A stretch of DNA of 64,000 nt from positions 1-64,000 of the forward strand of contig CALWPT010000005.1 in NCBI GenBank assembly GCA_944383495.1. The letters run 5' to 3'. The number at the start of each line of letters is the position of its first letter. Positions within the stretch are counted from its first letter, which is position 1. Shown here one piece after another: positions 26,612-36,187 of the stretch. The translations under genes and the position numbers were made by a program. This DNA comes from an uncultured Clostridia bacterium (GTDB lineage Bacteria > Bacillota > Clostridia > Oscillospirales > Acutalibacteraceae). Below the pieces are notes generated by a model, which saw only the letters and a list, made by a program, of their open reading frames with translations, ran no database searches and was not told the DNA's origin.

Positions 26612-27555
26612 GCTGGGGCGCGATATGCCTTGTTTCTCTCTTCCTAATAGCCGCGGTTTTGCTGACCGCCGCGCCCTACCTTCCCTTTTCCATACCTGAC
26701 TGGCGGGATCTGGGACGGGCGGTAGGGCTCTATTCCAAGGCGGGCGACAGCGTCACCTTTTTCAACGTGGGGCAAGGCGACTGCACGCTGGTTCAAAGCG
26801 GGAATTTCGCCGCGCTGATTGACACGGGCGCCGCGGGGGTCATTGACCTTCCCAGAAAGCTTCGCCATATGGGAATTTCCTCCTTGGAGCTGGTTATCAT
26901 TACGCATCTCCACGATGACCATATGGGGAATCTATCCGTCCTTTTAAAGCAGACCACTGTTAAAAGGGTGATTATGGGATCGCCCATTTCCTTAGACGAC
27001 GCCAATCAAAGCCTATACCAGGAAGCCCTAGACGACGCAGCCGACCGCAATGTGCCGGTGGAGGGGCCGCGGCTGAATGAGCCTGTTGCTGTGGGAAATT
27101 ATACCATTGAAATTTTAGGGCCCTTTCAATCCTTTGCAGAGGAGAACAACCGTTCTTTAGCGGTTCGGGTGTGGGACGCGCATTCCAGCTTTCTCCTCAC
27201 CGGGGATATGCAGGCGGAGGCCGAGAACCATTTACTGCAGTTTTGCCCGGAGCGGCTAAAGGCTGATGTTCTGAAGGTCCCTCATCACGGCAGCGCAACC
27301 TCCTCTACCCCGGCGTTTTTAAAAGCGGTCTCCCCTGCTTATGCGGTGTTCAATGTTTTTGCCGGAAGCCAGAGCCTGCCCAATACAGAGGTATTGGAAC
27401 GGTACCGTTCCGCGGGAATCGGAATTTACCGCACGGATCAAAACGGCAGCATTACTTTTTCATACGATGATCAAACAAACAGACTAACAGGAAAGGCGGA
27501 AGACGGCGTATGCAGTACATTATCGACCGGTTTGAAGGCCAAACGGCAGTTTTAG
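26587..27555 (+). CDS. ComEC/Rec2-like secreted metallo-beta-lactamase-fold hydrolase
   Basis: A 322-aa protein with an N-terminal membrane anchor (about residues 8-30) and a metallo-beta-lactamase fold of the ComEC C-terminal type: FFNVGQGDC, THLHDDHMGN (metal site), LLTGDMQAEAE and KVPHHGSATS. It lacks the ComEC channel, so it is a free-standing exported phosphodiesterase or nuclease-like enzyme. The ATG at 26587 overlaps the end of the YgiQ gene by 25 bp. Confidence 0.9.
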   Translation: MARIKKKISWGAICLVSLFLIAAVLLTAAPYLPFSIPDWRDLGRAVGLYSKAGDSVTFFNVGQGDCTLVQSGNFAALIDTGAAGVIDLPRKLRHMGISSLELVIITHLHDDHMGNLSVLLKQTTVKRVIMGSPISLDDANQSLYQEALDDAADRNVPVEGPRLNEPVAVGNYTIEILGPFQSFAEENNRSLAVRVWDAHSSFLLTGDMQAEAENHLLQFCPERLKADVLKVPHHGSATSSTPAFLKAVSPAYAVFNVFAGSQSLPNTEVLERYRSAGIGIYRTDQNGSITFSYDDQTNRLTGKAEDGVCSTLSTGLKAKRQF

Positions 27556-27728
27556 AGGATCATTTGGGAAAAATTCTTTCAGTAGACCGCGGCCTTTTAC
27601 CGCCCGATGCGGTGGAAGGCGATGTTTTGGAATTATCGGAATATGGGTTTAAAATTGATGCGGAGGAAACCGCCCGCCGCCAGGAAAAAATCCGGGCGCT
27701 GGAGGATGATTTGTTTGAGGATTCATAA
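27510..27728 (+). CDS. DUF3006 protein
   Basis: A 72-aa protein with the DUF3006 pattern (IIDRFEG, LEDHLGKI, LPPDAVEGDVLEL) and a charged tail. It overlaps the upstream hydrolase gene by 46 bp, with GGCGGAAGA before the ATG. DUF3006 genes commonly sit next to ComEC-like hydrolases, as here. Function unknown. Confidence 0.9.
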   Translation: MQYIIDRFEGQTAVLEDHLGKILSVDRGLLPPDAVEGDVLELSEYGFKIDAEETARRQEKIRALEDDLFEDS

Positions 27729-27828
27729 TCCTGTTTAACACCAAAACGTTTCAAGGGCGCTGGTCAATCACGAGTGCCTCTTATTTTTCCGTTTATCCTT
27801 TTTTTCGCGTTTCTTTGCCTTTCCCCTC

Positions 27829-27857
27829 TGTTCATTTTTGCGGCAGTGTGTTATACT
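27829..27857 (+). promoter_or_regulatory. Probable promoter of nadABC
   Basis: TATACT (27852-27857) is a good -10 box; the -35 (TGTTCA, 27829-27834) is poor. About 160 bp of leader before nadA show no recognised operator. Confidence 0.45.
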
Positions 27858-28017
27858 GAAGGATAATGATATTGTTCCGGGCGTTTGCCTTAGCCTGCAT
27901 CCTTTGTCAAAATGGCGACGGCTTGCACGCCATGCTTTTTATGGGGACGGCCCCCACATCAAAACCAACGTCGGGAACGAACGCAGTTAAAATATATGCC
28001 AGAAAAGGATGACCGTA

Positions 28018-28935
28018 ATGAGGAAAGAGGAACTGAAGCAAGCGATACAAGAGGAAAAACAAAAAAGAGGCGTGACGGTTTTGGCCCACACATACCAAGA
28101 GCCGGACGTGATTGATATTGCCGACGTAACAGGGGATTCCTTCGCCCTGGCTCAGGCGGTGCAATCCCTGTCGGCGGAAACGGTTCTATTGTGCGGCGTG
28201 CGGTTCATGGCGGAAACGGTTAAGATGCTTTCTCCGGAAAAGCGGGTGCTGATCAGCCACAAATCCGCCACCTGCCCCATGGCAGAACAGATTGCTCCCC
28301 AGCGGGTGGCCGTATTTAAAAAGGAGCATCCTGATTATGCGGTCTGCGCGTACATAAACACTACCGCAGCACTGAAGGCGGAATGCGATGTTTGCGTCAC
28401 CAGTTCTAGCGCAGTAAAGATTTTATCTCGGATGCCGGAAAAAAACATCTTATTTATCCCCGACCGGAACCTGGGCGGATTTGTCAAGAGCAAGCTGCCG
28501 GAGAAAAACATTGTTTTGTGGGATGGGTTTTGCCCGGTTCATCAGCAGGTGACGCCGGCGGATCTATTGCCCCTCAAGGAAACATACCCGGGCGCCCGGA
28601 TCGCCATGCATCCCGAATGCCCAAAGGAAGCTCTGGCGTTGGCCGACATGGTTGGCTCTACCAGCGCCATCATGGAATACTGCTTACAAGAAACCGGCGA
28701 TGTGATCATTGTCACCGAGCGGGGCGTCGCTGACTACCTGAACCGGGAATACCCTAACCGACGATTCATCCAGGCCGCGCCTGAAAAGCTTATCTGCGCC
28801 GACATGAAAAAGACCACCCTACAGGGCGTATACGATGCGCTGACCGGGGCGGGAAGCTGCGAAATTGACCTGCCCGAACCGCTGCGGCTGCGGGCGCGAA
28901 AGCCTATTGACAGGATGCTGGAATACGGCGGCTGA
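28018..28935 (+). CDS. nadA: Quinolinate synthase
   Basis: A [4Fe-4S] enzyme that condenses iminoaspartate with dihydroxyacetone phosphate (305 aa). Family marks are LAHTYQEPDVIDIAD, VRFMAETVKML, the HPECP motif and STSAIMEY. The ATG at 28018 has AAAAGG 9 bases upstream. First gene of a complete de novo NAD operon. Confidence 0.96.
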   Translation: MRKEELKQAIQEEKQKRGVTVLAHTYQEPDVIDIADVTGDSFALAQAVQSLSAETVLLCGVRFMAETVKMLSPEKRVLISHKSATCPMAEQIAPQRVAVFKKEHPDYAVCAYINTTAALKAECDVCVTSSSAVKILSRMPEKNILFIPDRNLGGFVKSKLPEKNIVLWDGFCPVHQQVTPADLLPLKETYPGARIAMHPECPKEALALADMVGSTSAIMEYCLQETGDVIIVTERGVADYLNREYPNRRFIQAAPEKLICADMKKTTLQGVYDALTGAGSCEIDLPEPLRLRARKPIDRMLEYGG

Positions 28936-28968
28936 ACGCAGGCTTCGCGGGAAAGGCATGATGGTAAA

Positions 28969-30423
28969 ATGGATTTATTACATACGGATATTCTAATCAT
29001 CGGCAGCGGCGTGGCAGGGCTTTACGCGGCCCTTCAATTTCCCCGTGAGCGGCGGGTGACGATGCTGTGTAAACGGGAAATGGGGTTATCCAACTCCTCT
29101 CTTGCGCAGGGAGGCGTTGCTGCTGTGCTGGATCGTCTAAACGACAGCCCCGAGCTGCATTACAACGACACGATGATCGCAGGCGGGCAGAAAAACAATC
29201 CCGCCGCGGTGCAGGTTTTGGTCAACGAGGGGCCGGATGATGTGCGAAGGCTCATGGAATGGGGCGTGGATTTTGACAAAACGGACACCGGCGAGCCCAT
29301 GAAAACCCTAGAGGGCGGGCACAGCCGATGCCGCATCGTTCATCATAAGGATTCCACCGGAAAAGCCATTGTCGACGCGCTATCCCAACGGGTAAAGGCG
29401 GCCGGCAACATCTCGGTGCGGGAATGGGCGATGGTTTCTCAACTCCACCGGGCGACGGGCGGCATGGTGGCCGACGTGCTGGAAAAAGGTCATGTTTATC
29501 AAATTGCTGCGCCCTATGTGATTTTGGCCACCGGAGGGATCGGCCGGGTATACCAGTTCACCACCAATTCCGCCATCGCCACGGGAGACGGCATCCGCAT
29601 GGCCTATGAAATTGGCGCGGCCATCAAGCATCTGGATTATATTCAGTTTCACCCCACCGCCTTCGCTGCGGCCGCCGGACGGGAGCGATTTTTGATCAGC
29701 GAAGCGGTTCGCGGCGAGGGCGCCTATCTTCTCAACTGCCGCCAAGAGCGGTTCATGCACCGGTACGACGAACGGCTGGAGCTGGCGCCGCGGGATGTGG
29801 TTTCCCATTCCATCATGATGGAATACCGGAAAACCGGCAGCGATCGGTTTTATTTGGATATTACATATAAGGATCCGGCGTTTGTCAAAAGCCGGTTCCC
29901 TATGATTTATGATCGCTGTCTGCGGGAAGGGGTGGACATTACAAAAGACCTGATTCCTGTTTTTCCCTGCCAGCATTACCTCATGGGGGGGATCGATGTG
30001 GATCTGCATAGCCGCACAACCATCGACCGGCTGTATGCCGCCGGAGAATGCTCCCACACGGGGGTTCACGGCGCCAACCGCCTCGCCTCTAATTCTCTGC
30101 TGGAAGCGTTGGTGTTTGGCCGCCGGGCGGCGCAGGATATTATGAGTCGGGGCGGCTTTGCACCTTTGACGGGGAATCCCCCGCCGATCGAACGGAACGG
30201 CCCGCCTCTGCCGGGGGGGATGCGCACCGCCGTGCGGGATATTATGCAGCGGGCTCATTTCGTGATACCCGACCAGGGAGCGGCGGAAAAGGGACTCAAG
30301 CAGGTGGAGGAGATTCGGCGCCGGCTGTATGGAACCCGGTTTGCACTCACCCCGGAATATTGCGAGGCCAAAAGCCTTGCCACCGCCGCCTGCCTCATTT
30401 TGCGGGAAGCGGTGCAAATTTGA
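28969..30423 (+). CDS. nadB: L-aspartate oxidase
   Basis: Flavoenzyme that oxidises aspartate to iminoaspartate for NadA (484 aa). FAD-binding IIGSGVAGLYAAL at the start, LAQGGVAAVL, GGHSRCRIVH, the FHPTAF and HYLMGGIDVD elements and GANRLASNSLLEALVFGRRA are all typical. The C-terminal helical domain is shorter than in E. coli. It lies 33 bp after nadA and 20 bp before nadC. Confidence 0.96.
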   Translation: MDLLHTDILIIGSGVAGLYAALQFPRERRVTMLCKREMGLSNSSLAQGGVAAVLDRLNDSPELHYNDTMIAGGQKNNPAAVQVLVNEGPDDVRRLMEWGVDFDKTDTGEPMKTLEGGHSRCRIVHHKDSTGKAIVDALSQRVKAAGNISVREWAMVSQLHRATGGMVADVLEKGHVYQIAAPYVILATGGIGRVYQFTTNSAIATGDGIRMAYEIGAAIKHLDYIQFHPTAFAAAAGRERFLISEAVRGEGAYLLNCRQERFMHRYDERLELAPRDVVSHSIMMEYRKTGSDRFYLDITYKDPAFVKSRFPMIYDRCLREGVDITKDLIPVFPCQHYLMGGIDVDLHSRTTIDRLYAAGECSHTGVHGANRLASNSLLEALVFGRRAAQDIMSRGGFAPLTGNPPPIERNGPPLPGGMRTAVRDIMQRAHFVIPDQGAAEKGLKQVEEIRRRLYGTRFALTPEYCEAKSLATAACLILREAVQI

Positions 30424-30443
30424 TTGAACGCGGAGGAATTGCT

Positions 30444-31274
30444 ATGCTGCAAAGTTACATTGACCGGATTATTCACATGGCGCTGGAGGAGGACGTCAAT
30501 TACCAGGACGTGACCTCGGATTTTCTTATTGATGAAAAGCAAATATCCAAGGCAGTCTTTTTGGCCAAGGCGGATGGGATTTTATGCGGGCTGCCGGTTG
30601 CCCTGCGGGTATTTGAACTGCTGGACAAGGATTTTTCCGCCATCGTTTATAAGCAGGATGGCGATCGTTTGCAAAAGGGCGACAGGATCGCTGAACTGTC
30701 GGGGCATACCCGGCTGCTTCTGGAGGGTGAGCGCACGGCGCTGAACCTGCTCCAGCACCTTTCCGGCATTGCTACGGCGACTGCGGCCGCGGTAGCGTTG
30801 ACCAAGGGTACTTTTGCCTCCATCGCCGATACGCGGAAAACCCTGCCCGGGCTGCGGGCGCTGCAAAAGTATGCGGTCACCGTGGGCGGCGGCAAAAACC
30901 ACCGATTTAATTTGTCCGACGCGGCCATGCTGAAGGATAACCACATTGACGCGGCGGGCGGAATCACCCCCGCTATTACCAAGCTGCGGGCAAAGCTGGG
31001 ACATATGACGAAAATTGAGGTGGAAACCCGCAGCCTAGACGAGGTGCGCGAGGCTCTGGCCGCAGGAGCCGATATTATCATGCTGGACAACATGGATCTT
31101 GAAACCATGCGCCGGGCGGTGGAGCTGACTGCCGGCAGGGCAAAGCTGGAGGCTTCAGGCAATATCACAGCCCAAACCATTGCGGACGTAGCTAAAACCG
31201 GGGTGGACATTATTTCCATGGGCGCGCTGACCCATTCAGTCCAGGCCTTTGATATTTCCATGAAAATTCAATAA
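30444..31274 (+). CDS. nadC: Nicotinate-nucleotide pyrophosphorylase (carboxylating)
   Basis: Converts quinolinate and PRPP to nicotinate mononucleotide (276 aa). Motifs: NLLQHLSGIAT, DTRKTLPGLRALQKYAV, GGGKNHRFNLSDAAMLKDNH (20 residues), and LEASGNI near the end. GGAGG lies 7 bases before the ATG at 30444. Last gene of nadABC. Confidence 0.97.
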   Translation: MLQSYIDRIIHMALEEDVNYQDVTSDFLIDEKQISKAVFLAKADGILCGLPVALRVFELLDKDFSAIVYKQDGDRLQKGDRIAELSGHTRLLLEGERTALNLLQHLSGIATATAAAVALTKGTFASIADTRKTLPGLRALQKYAVTVGGGKNHRFNLSDAAMLKDNHIDAAGGITPAITKLRAKLGHMTKIEVETRSLDEVREALAAGADIIMLDNMDLETMRRAVELTAGRAKLEASGNITAQTIADVAKTGVDIISMGALTHSVQAFDISMKIQ

Positions 31275-31306
31275 GCCGGTTGCTGTGGTAGCTTTTTATC
31301 TTTCAC

Positions 31307-31357
31307 TTGACAAAGTCTTTTTTGATGTGATAATATATTACTATATTAATGTAGTAA
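31307..31357 (+). promoter_or_regulatory. Histidine operon promoter with 20-bp palindromic operator
   Basis: A perfect TTGACA (31307-31312) is followed by GATAAT (31329-31334, spacer 16) or TAATAT (31331-31336, spacer 18). Just downstream is TTACTATATTAATGTAGTAA (31338-31357), a 20-bp palindrome with one mismatched pair, covering the start site. TrpR-superfamily repressors (YerC/HisR) of Bacillota are known to control his genes through ACTA...TAGT dyads, so an HisR-type site is likely. No T-box is visible. Confidence 0.75.
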
Positions 31358-31371
31358 AGTGAGGGGAGCGC

Positions 31372-32565
31372 ATGAACCCATACCGAAAAATAACGCCTGA
31401 GGGGAGCCGGGATCTGCTGTTTGAGGAATGTGCCGCCCAAAACCGGGTGAAAGAGTTATTGATGAACTTGTTCTGCGGGCGGGGGTACCGAGAGGTCATG
31501 CCGCCGACGCTGGAATACTGTGATTTATTTACCCTGCCGGGAGCAGAGATCCCGCTGGAGGAAATGTATAAAATGACCGACCGGTGGGGGCGGCTGCTGG
31601 TACTGCGGCCGGATGTGACCACACCCATCGCCCGGATTACGGCAGCCCGGCTGAAAGAGCATCCTCTTCCCCTGCGTCTTTGCTATACCCAGAAAGCCTA
31701 TCGGACGGGAAGAGGATATCACGGCGAATACAACGAATGCACCCAGTCGGGCATTGAGCTGATCGGCGCACAGGGAATGCGGGCCGACCTAGAGGTGCTG
31801 GCCCTGGCGGTGGAGGCCCTGCGGGTATGCGGGGCGCCAGATTTCCGCATTGAAATCGGGCATGCGGGATTCTTTAAGGAGCTAACCTCTGAGCTGCCCG
31901 CCGGGGAAGCGGAAATAGAGGAACTGCGCTGGTTCATCGAGCAGAAAAATTACGCTGCCATTGACCAATTCTTAAAGCCGTTCAGCGATTGCTCCGCTAC
32001 CCCTGCCATCCGAAAGCTGGCCCGCTGGTTCGGGGGAGACGGGGTTTTATCGGAAGCGCTGGCGCTTTGTCCGGCACAGGCCAAGGCTCCCATTGAGGAA
32101 ATCAGCGAAATCTTCAGCCGGTTACAGACCCTGGGCCTGAAGGATAAGATTAGTATTGATTTAGGGCTGGTTCACCGGAATTCCTATTATACCGGCATTG
32201 TTTTCCGCGGATATGTGGAGGGCTCGGGAGCAACCGTGTTGTCCGGCGGGCGGTACGACCGGCTTCACGGGCTGTTTGGCCGTTCCCTTGCCGCTGTGGG
32301 CTTTGCACTGGACAACGACGCGCTTGCCCGCACCATGCTGGAGCGGGGAGATATTGCGCCGGAAAAGCCCGCAGATGTCCTGGTGCACGCCGAACCCGGC
32401 TTTGAGATGGAAGCGCTGACCTACGCAGGCCTGCTGGCAAAGGAGGGGCTTGTCTGCGCTGCTTCCACCTTTTCATCCATGGAAGAAGCCATTCAATGCG
32501 CACGGCAGCAGGGCATTTCCCGGATGGACCGGGTAGGCGAGCAGGTAGAGACCTGCTTGCTGTAG
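31372..32565 (+). CDS. hisZ: ATP phosphoribosyltransferase regulatory subunit
   Basis: A HisRS-like protein without tRNA function that activates short HisG (397 aa). It has class II synthetase motifs (EEMYKMTDRWGRLLVLRPD, split from TPIARI; LSGGRYDRLHGLFG) but lacks the anticodon-binding domain. GAGGGGAG is 3 bases before the ATG. First gene of the his operon, and consistent with the short HisG encoded next. Confidence 0.94.
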   Translation: MNPYRKITPEGSRDLLFEECAAQNRVKELLMNLFCGRGYREVMPPTLEYCDLFTLPGAEIPLEEMYKMTDRWGRLLVLRPDVTTPIARITAARLKEHPLPLRLCYTQKAYRTGRGYHGEYNECTQSGIELIGAQGMRADLEVLALAVEALRVCGAPDFRIEIGHAGFFKELTSELPAGEAEIEELRWFIEQKNYAAIDQFLKPFSDCSATPAIRKLARWFGGDGVLSEALALCPAQAKAPIEEISEIFSRLQTLGLKDKISIDLGLVHRNSYYTGIVFRGYVEGSGATVLSGGRYDRLHGLFGRSLAAVGFALDNDALARTMLERGDIAPEKPADVLVHAEPGFEMEALTYAGLLAKEGLVCAASTFSSMEEAIQCARQQGISRMDRVGEQVETCLL

Positions 32566-32612
32566 CCTTTGCTTAAAATGACTACCAACCGACGAAAGGC
32601 ATGGTTAACCAT

Positions 32613-33242
32613 ATGAAAAAGCTTCGCGTCGCCCTGACGAAAGGGCGGCTGGAAAAAAGCGCGGTCTCCCTGTTTGAGGGCATGGGGTTGGACTGCGGCG
32701 ATTTGATCAACAAAGGCCGCCGCCTGATTTTGCAGGTGGGAGAGTATGAAGCGGTGCTGGCCAAGGCCGCGGATGTGATCACTTATGTGGAACACGGCGT
32801 GTGCGATGTGGGCATAGTGGGAAAAGACACCATTGAGGAATACGGCGGCGATTTTTACGAGGTTATTGACTTAGGGGTAGGCTGCTGCCGGTTTGCCCTT
32901 GCCGCGCCCAAGGGCGTCGATTTTTTCAAAGGATATTCCCGCAAGCGGGTTGCTACCAAATATCCGGGCGTTGCCAAACGGTATTTCGACGGTAAGGATA
33001 TGGATGTGGAAATTATCAAAATTGAGGGTTCCGTTGAACTTGCTCCTTTGCTGGGGCTGGTGGATGGAATCGTGGATATTGTGGAAACCGGGGCGACGCT
33101 GCGGGAAAACGGCCTGGAGGTCGTGGAGGAAATCCTTCCGGTATCCGCCCGAGTTATTGTCAATAAAGCCAGCTTAAAGCTGCGCAAATCAGAAATTGAA
33201 AAGCTGCTGGAGCAACTGGAGGAAAGGAGCAGGGTATGCTGA
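32613..33242 (+). CDS. hisG: ATP phosphoribosyltransferase, short form
   Basis: First enzyme of histidine synthesis (209 aa). It is the short form lacking the C-terminal regulatory domain, so it needs HisZ. ALTKGRLEKSA at the start and EGSVELAPLLGLVDGIVD (PRPP site) are diagnostic. The ATG at 32613 has GAAAGG 13 bases upstream; the ATG at 32601 has it too close. Confidence 0.96.
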   Translation: MKKLRVALTKGRLEKSAVSLFEGMGLDCGDLINKGRRLILQVGEYEAVLAKAADVITYVEHGVCDVGIVGKDTIEEYGGDFYEVIDLGVGCCRFALAAPKGVDFFKGYSRKRVATKYPGVAKRYFDGKDMDVEIIKIEGSVELAPLLGLVDGIVDIVETGATLRENGLEVVEEILPVSARVIVNKASLKLRKSEIEKLLEQLEERSRVC

Positions 33243-34540
33243 CCATCGTTAAGGCTGACGGAAAATCCGAAAAAGAGCTTTTAAAGGCATTTGAAAGCCG
33301 CAGCGGTGAAGTGGACCGGACCGTTACCGCACAGGTACAAGAGATTCTGGAGCAGGTTCGTCTGCGGGGAGATGAAGCGCTGGACGAATATACCCTTCAA
33401 TTTGACGGTGCGCTTCCAAAGCCCTTTGAAATCACAAGGGCCGCCTTAAGGGCAGCGGCGGATGGGTGTGAGCCTTCCTTGTTTGCCGCAATGGAAGCGG
33501 CGGCGGCAAATATCCGGGAATTCCACGAGAAGCAGCGGCAGGCGGGCTTTTCCTACCGTCGGGCTGACGGAACGATTCTGGGCCAGAGGGTGCGGGGCCT
33601 TTCCCGGGTGGGAATTTATGTCCCCGGCGGCACGGCGGCGTATCCTTCCTCGGTTTTAATGAACGCGTTGCCCGCCAAAATTGCGGGTGTGGGAGAAATT
33701 ATCATGGTCACGCCGCCTCAAAAGGGCGGAGCGGATCCCAATATTTTAGCCGCCGCGTACCTTGCAGGGGTGGATCGGGTATTTTTAGCAGGCGGCGCCC
33801 AAGGCGTGGCGGCGCTGGCTTACGGCACAGCCCGGATCCCGCGGGTGGATAAAATTGTCGGCCCTGGGAATATTTTCGTCGCTACTGCTAAACGGCTGTT
33901 ATACGGCACAGTGGATATCGACATGGTGGCCGGGCCCAGCGAGGTGCTGGTGGTCGCCGACGAAACGGCCAGTCCCAAATATGTGGCTGCCGATCTCATG
34001 TCGCAAGCGGAGCATGACCGGCTTGCGTCCGCGATTTTGCTGACCACCAGCGAAAAGCTGGCGCTTGAAACCGACGCGGAGCTGGAACGGCAGGCAAAAC
34101 GCCTTTCCCGGGAGGCAATTATCCGGGAGGCCATGAAACGGTTTGGCGGCGCAATTATCTGCCGGGATCTTGCGGAAGCGATGGCGCTGTCCAACGCCAT
34201 TGCGCCGGAGCATTTGGAATTGAGCGTGGCAGACCCTGAGGCGCTGCTGGAACAGGTTGAAAATGCGGGATCGGTGTTCCTGGGTCACAGCACGCCCGAA
34301 CCTGTGGGGGATTATTTCGCGGGGCCAAACCATGTGCTGCCCACCGGCGGCACATCCCGGTTTTTCTCGCCCCTATCGGTTGACGGGTTTTATAAAAAAA
34401 CTCAGTTTTTAGGGTATTCGGAAGCCGCGCTGCGGCAAAACGGCGAACAAATTATGGCCTTTGCCCAGGCGGAGGGCTTGACGGCCCACGCAAATTCCGT
34501 GCAGGTTCGGTTGGAGGAGGCCCAACATGCAGCTAAATGA
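33236..34540 (+). CDS. hisD: Histidinol dehydrogenase
   Basis: Zn enzyme for the last two oxidations to histidine (434 aa). GLSRVGIYVPGGTAAYPSSV, the GPGNIFVATAKR loop, DLMSQAEHD and APEHLELSV (catalytic Glu and His) are present. It overlaps hisG by 7 bp and hisC by 14 bp. Confidence 0.97.
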   Translation: MLTIVKADGKSEKELLKAFESRSGEVDRTVTAQVQEILEQVRLRGDEALDEYTLQFDGALPKPFEITRAALRAAADGCEPSLFAAMEAAAANIREFHEKQRQAGFSYRRADGTILGQRVRGLSRVGIYVPGGTAAYPSSVLMNALPAKIAGVGEIIMVTPPQKGGADPNILAAAYLAGVDRVFLAGGAQGVAALAYGTARIPRVDKIVGPGNIFVATAKRLLYGTVDIDMVAGPSEVLVVADETASPKYVAADLMSQAEHDRLASAILLTTSEKLALETDAELERQAKRLSREAIIREAMKRFGGAIICRDLAEAMALSNAIAPEHLELSVADPEALLEQVENAGSVFLGHSTPEPVGDYFAGPNHVLPTGGTSRFFSPLSVDGFYKKTQFLGYSEAALRQNGEQIMAFAQAEGLTAHANSVQVRLEEAQHAAK

Positions 34541-35582
34541 CAAAATCAAAAATTTAGAGCCCTACGAGCCGGAACGGGGGAATTTTCCTATTCGGTTGGA
34601 CGCCAACGAATCCTTTTTGCCGCTGCCGGAAAAAATGCAGCAGAGGTTGGCTAAGGTTCTCTCTTCCCTGCCACTGCGGCGGTACCCAGATCCATTGGCG
34701 GAGGAGGTATGCTGCAAATTCGCGGATTTTTATGGAATCTCCCCTTCTCTTGTCTGCGCCGGAAACGGTTCGGATGAACTGATTTCCGTGCTATGCGGCT
34801 CCTTCACAAAAAAAGGGGATCGTGTCGTTGTAATCGAGCCGGACTTTTCCATGTACCGGTTCTACACCTCTTTGGCAGAATGCGAGGTCGTTTCCCTGCA
34901 AAAGGGCCAGGATATGCGGATTGATCCGGATCAGGTGATTCAAACCGTCCGGGAAAACGGCGCGAAAATGCTGCTGTTTTCCAACCCCTGCAACCCCACT
35001 TCCCTGGGGCTTTCCCGTGAAGAGGTGCGCCGGATCCTGCGGGGTGTAGGTGATACCCTTGTGGTGCTGGACGAGGCATATATGGATTTTTGGGATCAGT
35101 CCTTATTGGGCGAAACAGACAAATTTGACCATCTGGTTATTTTGCGAACCTGTTCCAAAATGCTGGGATTGGCGGGACTGCGGCTGGGCTTTGCTGTGGC
35201 GCAGAAACCGCTGATTCGGGCGCTGCGGGCTTGTAAGTCCCCTTATAATGTGGGAATGCTTACCCAGGCGGCGGGCGCCGCGGTGCTCTCTGAGACGGCG
35301 TTTTTAGAGGAGGCCCGGCGGAAGATTTTGAACGCGCGGGATGAGCTTTACACCGGGATCAAGGCGCTGGAGCGGCCCGGCGTGCTGCAAGTGTTCCCCA
35401 CCTGCACCAACTTTGTTTTTTGCAGGCTCGCGGACAGTCTGCGGGTTTTCGAATTTCTAAAGCAAAAGGGAATTCTAATCCGCCGCATTGGAAAGGATCT
35501 TCGGATCACGGCGGGAACAAAAGAGGAAAACGCCTTACTTTTGCGGGAATTGCAAAACGCATTAGAGGCGCAGACTGTGTAA
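34527..35582 (+). CDS. hisC: Histidinol-phosphate aminotransferase
   Basis: PLP aminotransferase (351 aa). LDANESF at the start, AGNGSDELI, NPCNPTSLGL, VLDEAYMDF and the PLP-lysine region TCSKMLGLAGLRLGFAVA are typical. It overlaps hisD by 14 bp and is followed by a GGAGG for hisB. Confidence 0.96.
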   Translation: MQLNDKIKNLEPYEPERGNFPIRLDANESFLPLPEKMQQRLAKVLSSLPLRRYPDPLAEEVCCKFADFYGISPSLVCAGNGSDELISVLCGSFTKKGDRVVVIEPDFSMYRFYTSLAECEVVSLQKGQDMRIDPDQVIQTVRENGAKMLLFSNPCNPTSLGLSREEVRRILRGVGDTLVVLDEAYMDFWDQSLLGETDKFDHLVILRTCSKMLGLAGLRLGFAVAQKPLIRALRACKSPYNVGMLTQAAGAAVLSETAFLEEARRKILNARDELYTGIKALERPGVLQVFPTCTNFVFCRLADSLRVFEFLKQKGILIRRIGKDLRITAGTKEENALLLRELQNALEAQTV

Positions 35583-35593
35583 GGAGGCAGCTT

Positions 35594-36169
35594 ATGGATG
35601 AAGTAACTTTAGAACGGCGCACCAAGGAAACAGACATTTCCCTGACGCTTTCTCCAAAAGGCCCGGCGGAGATTTCCACCGGAATCGGCTTTTTTGATCA
35701 TATGCTAACGGCGTTTTCCGTCCACAGCCGATTTGGATTAAAGCTGCGCGTCGCAGGCGATTTGCAGGTGGACGGGCACCATACTGTGGAGGATACAGGA
35801 ATTGTGCTGGGAAAGGCCTTTGCTCAAGCGCTGGGAAACAAAGAAAATATTATGCGGTATGGCAGCTGCTATATTCCCATGGACGAGGCGCTGGCCTTCG
35901 CCAGCGTTGATGTAAGCGGGCGGCCCTATCTGGTCTTGCAGGGGCATTTTCCTCCTGTGATGATCGGCGCATACGACAGCGCGCTGACAGAGGAATTCTT
36001 TCGGGCTTTCGCCTTCAACGCGGGAATCACCCTGCATCTGCAAATCCTCTACGGCGGCAACGCGCATCATATGACCGAAGCGCTGTTCAAGGCCGCGGCC
36101 CACGCCCTGCGGAAGGCGCTTTATCCGGCAAGCGGGGTACTGAGCACCAAGGGCGCTATTGACGTTTAA
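35594..36169 (+). CDS. hisB: Imidazoleglycerol-phosphate dehydratase
   Basis: Monofunctional HisB (191 aa). Metal-binding motifs: GFFDHMLTAFSVHSRF, DGHHTVEDTGIVLG, and HHMTEALFKAAAHAL. The ATG at 35594 has AAGGAGG in front; a longer reading would run into hisC. Only 18 bp separate it from hisA, where most operons carry hisH. Confidence 0.97.
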   Translation: MDEVTLERRTKETDISLTLSPKGPAEISTGIGFFDHMLTAFSVHSRFGLKLRVAGDLQVDGHHTVEDTGIVLGKAFAQALGNKENIMRYGSCYIPMDEALAFASVDVSGRPYLVLQGHFPPVMIGAYDSALTEEFFRAFAFNAGITLHLQILYGGNAHHMTEALFKAAAHALRKALYPASGVLSTKGAIDV

Positions 36170-36187
36170 AGGAACAGGAAGGTTGCT

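Noticed and set aside
31313..31371. T-box leader for the histidine operon
   Set aside because: The leader is too short and lacks the conserved AGGGTGGNACCGCG box; a palindromic operator explains control better.
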